Shown piece after piece: positions 48,463 to 50,566 of a DNA stretch of 50,566 bases. Both the position numbers and the translations under genes were made by a program. Where the stretch lies: positions 1-50,566 of the IMG/VR virus record IMGVR_UViG_3300011118_000009; one strand, 5' to 3'. Position 1 is the stretch's first letter; each line of letters starts with the position of its first letter. Source of the DNA: a virus. The notes below the pieces were generated by a model. The model did not search any database. It saw only the letters and a list, made by a program, of their open reading frames with translations, and had not been told where the DNA came from.

Positions 48463-49440
48463 ATGGACAAATTATTCAAACTATTTGGTTTTCACACGCC
48501 TTTATGTATGATATTTGACGGAGATGATGGTGCGGGAAATGCTAACGATTCCAACGCAAGTGGGGGATCGGATAATTCCTCCGCAGGTGGCGGTGGGGGT
48601 GATAACAATGGAGCTAATAAGGACGATAATTCATCCTCGAAAAAGGAAGGAACCCATACAATTAAAGTAGATGGGGAAGACCGGCAGGTATCACTGGAGG
48701 AGCTTAAAACACTGGCATCCAAGGCTGGGGGGGCGGATGCTCGCTTCCAGGAAGCCGCCGATATCAAGAAAGCAGCAGAGAATGGGACCAGAATCGGGGC
48801 ATTGATCGAGAGTCTTTCCGGCGACGGAGACCCCAAAGAGTCTGATGTCCGGGAATTGTCATCCCTGATTGGGGTGAATCCTGATGAGTTTCTTCAATTT
48901 CTTAACGAGGATGAAAAAAAACCAGCAAAAGCCGCAGACGGTAAAATATCCACAGAGGCTCTAACAGAGGCATTAGGTGTTTCCCCTGCGGAGGTTAAGG
49001 CTATTTTGGAGCATTCTAATAAGAGGCATGTTGCGGATGCTCAAAAAGAATTACGAGAAATATCGGATATAGCGGTTGACAAAGATGAGATAATTGGTAA
49101 AATGATAGTAGGTGAGAACAAAGATGAGGTTCTTACCGCTGTTAAGGATATGGTAGCTGAGGATGTTCTTAGGAAGATTCAAGATGGAATGCCGTATGGG
49201 GCCGAGATGGTTGCTGCAAGCGTACAGAGGGTGCGGTCGCAATTGACTAAGCTTGGTATCCCGAATAAGCCGGGCCAGCAACCCATAGTTTTGGGCCTGG
49301 GACCAGGACAAGGAATTCCGTTAGATGTCCAAGCCGACGAACCAATTAAGCGAATTTCTTCGACTCAGGATGGTGGTGAGGAGAATATTGTTAAGCGATA
49401 TCTCCAAGCGGCTGTTAAAGTTGCGAGACGTGGGAAATAG
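48463..49440 (+). CDS. Putative capsid scaffold protein
   Basis: A 325-residue protein with GAAAGGATAG before ATG 48463. Residues 20-65 are a Gly/Asn/Ser/Asp linker, and the remainder is acidic and helical (KVDGEDRQVSLEELKTLASK; EALGVSPAEVKAILEHSNKR). Acidic, helical proteins of this size between portal and major capsid genes usually are scaffolds. No protease motif is seen. Exact nonamers at 48578 (S-S-A-G) and 48986 (P-A-E-V). Confidence 0.65.
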   Translation: MDKLFKLFGFHTPLCMIFDGDDGAGNANDSNASGGSDNSSAGGGGGDNNGANKDDNSSSKKEGTHTIKVDGEDRQVSLEELKTLASKAGGADARFQEAADIKKAAENGTRIGALIESLSGDGDPKESDVRELSSLIGVNPDEFLQFLNEDEKKPAKAADGKISTEALTEALGVSPAEVKAILEHSNKRHVADAQKELREISDIAVDKDEIIGKMIVGENKDEVLTAVKDMVAEDVLRKIQDGMPYGAEMVAASVQRVRSQLTKLGIPNKPGQQPIVLGLGPGQGIPLDVQADEPIKRISSTQDGGEENIVKRYLQAAVKVARRGK

Positions 49441-49531
49441 CTTGGATTGGGCAGTCCTTTTTGCTATATACGTATTGGTTTTAGTGCCAATAGAACAAGA
49501 AACGTGTATATAGTTTTTAGGAGATATTCAA

Positions 49532-50566
49532 ATGGCGTCTGCCGTTAGTGTACTTGACAACTTAGTTAGAGAAGAGTTGCCGATGATGATTACGGAGATA
49601 GGGCCTCAGATTGCCCCGGTCTTCGATAAGATCAAATCAACTGCGATGGGGGTTAAGAGTCAGGAAGGTGTTGGAAGAGGTTTTAAGGTTATACATCTGT
49701 ACGAGACAGGTGTTGCGGGTCTGATGGAATCAGGTGATCCCATGGGTCCGGGTATGCACACGGTTTCCGGGAATCAGGTTAATACGTTGCTCCAAGGTAC
49801 GGCGGCTACGAATTTGAGCGTGTTCCCGAATGCCAAAGAGTCGCCACATACCGGTGATTTGAAGCGGGAATTGGTGTTGCATAAGATCGTAGGTAACTTT
49901 AGCATTCCGGCAACATGGAAGACGATGGATATGTTGAATGCAACCCAGATTAAGAAGGTTGCCCGGGATATGAAGGCCGTTGCAAAGCTGAAAGCTATTT
50001 ATGAGGCTTCGAGTTTCTTCAGTCATAGTGTAACAAATAGTTCGACTTACCAGAATCAGGTACTTGGAAGGGTTAAGACCGTTGGACATAATGCGACATG
50101 GACTACCTATTTGGATATTACGATTGACGAAGCCTATGGCCGAATTGCTAATTTCCGTAAGGGTATGCGAATTGATGTCGTAGCCGACAGTGCTGGTGTC
50201 TTGCAGGATGGGTCTACGATGGATACTTCGCAAACTCGTAATGTCGATGCGTCTGAGAGTTATGTTTCTCTGACTATTGTCAATGTTGATTTTCTTGGGA
50301 AGAAGATTACGTTAATGCCTATTGATACCGGTGATGGTTCTACTCCCGCCGCATCGACTGGTTGGTATGGTGGGACTACATTTGCGGGAGCCGCTGATGA
50401 CTGGCTGACAATGGCAAAGACAACTCGTTATCAGTCGGGAAGCCGTCCTCAGTTTAGTTGGGGAATCAATGATTGGGTTAAGGCGTCCGGCCAAATTCTT
50501 GGCGGAGCAGACGCAGCCCAGGCCCTGGACCTTGACCTTTATCAGCAGTTTAAGTCTCAGGTTCAG
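49532..50566 (+). CDS. Major capsid protein (3' end outside window)
   Basis: A 345-codon open frame running to the last base, so partial. ATG 49532 follows TTTTAGGAGATATTCAA. Sequence has the features of tailed-phage coat proteins: an N-terminal helix (VREELPMMITEIGPQIAPVF), KVIHLYETGVAGLMESGD, VLGRVKTVGHNATWTTYLDI and long beta stretches. It follows the scaffold gene. If the window end joins its beginning, the frame continues nine codons to a TAG at 28-30 (see findings). No nonamer inside. Confidence 0.7.
   Translation, partial: MASAVSVLDNLVREELPMMITEIGPQIAPVFDKIKSTAMGVKSQEGVGRGFKVIHLYETGVAGLMESGDPMGPGMHTVSGNQVNTLLQGTAATNLSVFPNAKESPHTGDLKRELVLHKIVGNFSIPATWKTMDMLNATQIKKVARDMKAVAKLKAIYEASSFFSHSVTNSSTYQNQVLGRVKTVGHNATWTTYLDITIDEAYGRIANFRKGMRIDVVADSAGVLQDGSTMDTSQTRNVDASESYVSLTIVNVDFLGKKITLMPIDTGDGSTPAASTGWYGGTTFAGAADDWLTMAKTTRYQSGSRPQFSWGINDWVKASGQILGGADAAQALDLDLYQQFKSQVQ

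Larger units (their letters stand above)
1810..48994. repeat. Dispersed nonamer CTGCGGAGG / CCTCCGCAG, 57 exact copies
   Basis: Exact copies counted by eye. CTGCGGAGG on + begins at 1810, 4251, 5878, 7243, 12615, 13257, 15499, 16143, 18457, 21591, 22776, 24439, 25100, 26246, 26483, 27060, 29096, 30468, 31732, 32242, 35967, 36986, 37015, 37174, 39135, 40332, 42825, 42903, 43939, 46027, 46943, 48986. CCTCCGCAG on + begins at 2580, 2934, 7129, 11313, 12119, 15056, 17177, 19950, 20646, 24211, 24636, 25968, 26905, 28454, 28736, 31932, 32214, 34947, 36850, 40623, 41890, 42749, 46295, 48397, 48578. Sixteen are non-coding (about 3 kb in total) and 41 are coding. One-base variants are also common: TTGCGGAGG or complement near 2450, 14570, 17839, 28391, 31402, 38515, 45214; CTGCGGAGT or complement near 16167, 26545, 38243, 42566, 45692; CTGCGGAGA or complement near 9801, 26292, 27810, 39240. 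Flanks are not conserved. The function is unknown. Confidence 0.95.

Noticed and set aside
1810-48994. Nonamer copies as a CRISPR array or a transposon end
   Set aside because: Spacing is irregular, the unit is only 9 bases, flanks are not conserved and copies occur in both orientations across all regions.
1810-48994. Nonamer explained simply by Shine-Dalgarno GGAGG
   Set aside because: 25 of 57 copies are in the opposite orientation, most lie inside genes, and the conserved word extends four bases beyond GGAGG.
1-50566. tRNA or rRNA genes
   Set aside because: No cloverleaf or T-arm GGTTCRA signature with matching acceptor arms was found by reading the intergenic DNA.
1-50566. Phage-encoded RNA polymerase or recognised endolysin/holin
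   Set aside because: No protein shows polymerase or murein-hydrolase motifs; the small membrane proteins (4618, 45922, 46100) are only weak lysis candidates.
1-50566. Direct terminal repeat between window ends
   Set aside because: The first and last roughly 40 bases share no clear repeat by eye, so no terminal redundancy is claimed.

Overview
This window looks like most of the genome of a tailed double-stranded DNA phage, probably podovirus-like, infecting an unidentified bacterium. It carries a large terminase, portal, scaffold and major capsid protein. It also has an adaptor/nozzle-type tail set, several tail fibres and a run of Ala/Gln-rich coiled-coil proteins ending in a 1048-residue protein, as expected for internal virion proteins. 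No tail tape measure or contractile sheath is recognisable. The replication genes are phage-like: a uracil-DNA-glycosylase/PolA fusion, a Sak4-like ATPase, an SSB-like protein, RecB- and ERCC4-type nucleases and a D5/SF3 helicase. Nearly all genes are on the + strand and tightly packed, with ATGA overlaps and AGGAGG-type ribosome sites. Promoters are sigma70-like, and no phage RNA polymerase is seen, so host RNA polymerase is the likely transcriber.

Layout: 1-9.7 kb, tail spike, small virion or unknown genes, adaptor and tail fibres (one with a seven-repeat Asp-box propeller). 9.7-20 kb, trypsin-like protease, nozzle-like protein and internal virion proteins. 20-29 kb, DNA polymerase, an adenine methyltransferase, nucleases, Sak4-like ATPase and SSB. 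29-32 kb, a nucleotide-metabolism operon (dATP/dGTP diphosphohydrolase-like, membrane protein, HD hydrolase, metallophosphoesterase). 32-36.6 kb, accessory genes including a DNA methyltransferase beside a truncated restriction-enzyme gene, an HNH endonuclease, a superinfection-immunity protein and a sigma-region-4-like protein. 36.6-37.6 kb, about 1 kb of non-coding, repeat-rich DNA. 37.6-39 kb, the only minus-strand gene (helicase). 39-50.6 kb, a cytosine methyltransferase, regulators, terminase, portal, scaffold and capsid (cut by the window end).

The most striking feature is a non-palindromic nonamer, CTGCGGAGG (complement CCTCCGCAG). I counted 57 exact copies by eye, 32 in one orientation and 25 in the other. 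Well under one copy is expected by chance. Copies are about six times denser in non-coding DNA. In two sigma70 promoters the nonamer sits at exactly the same place between -35 and -10. An inverted pair forms the stem of an intrinsic terminator, and two copies supply the Shine-Dalgarno sequence of genes. Inside genes it is read in all six frames, though mostly as [S/T/P]-A-E or S-A. This points to a genome-wide DNA signal such as a dispersed operator, a recombination or packaging signal, or a motif shared with the host. Its function is not known to me.

Other candidate regulatory structures are a TTCTA-N5-TAGAA dyad in non-coding DNA, two hairpin-rich leaders (24.56-24.71 kb and upstream of the helicase) and a 26-bp direct repeat flanking the HNH/immunity cassette.
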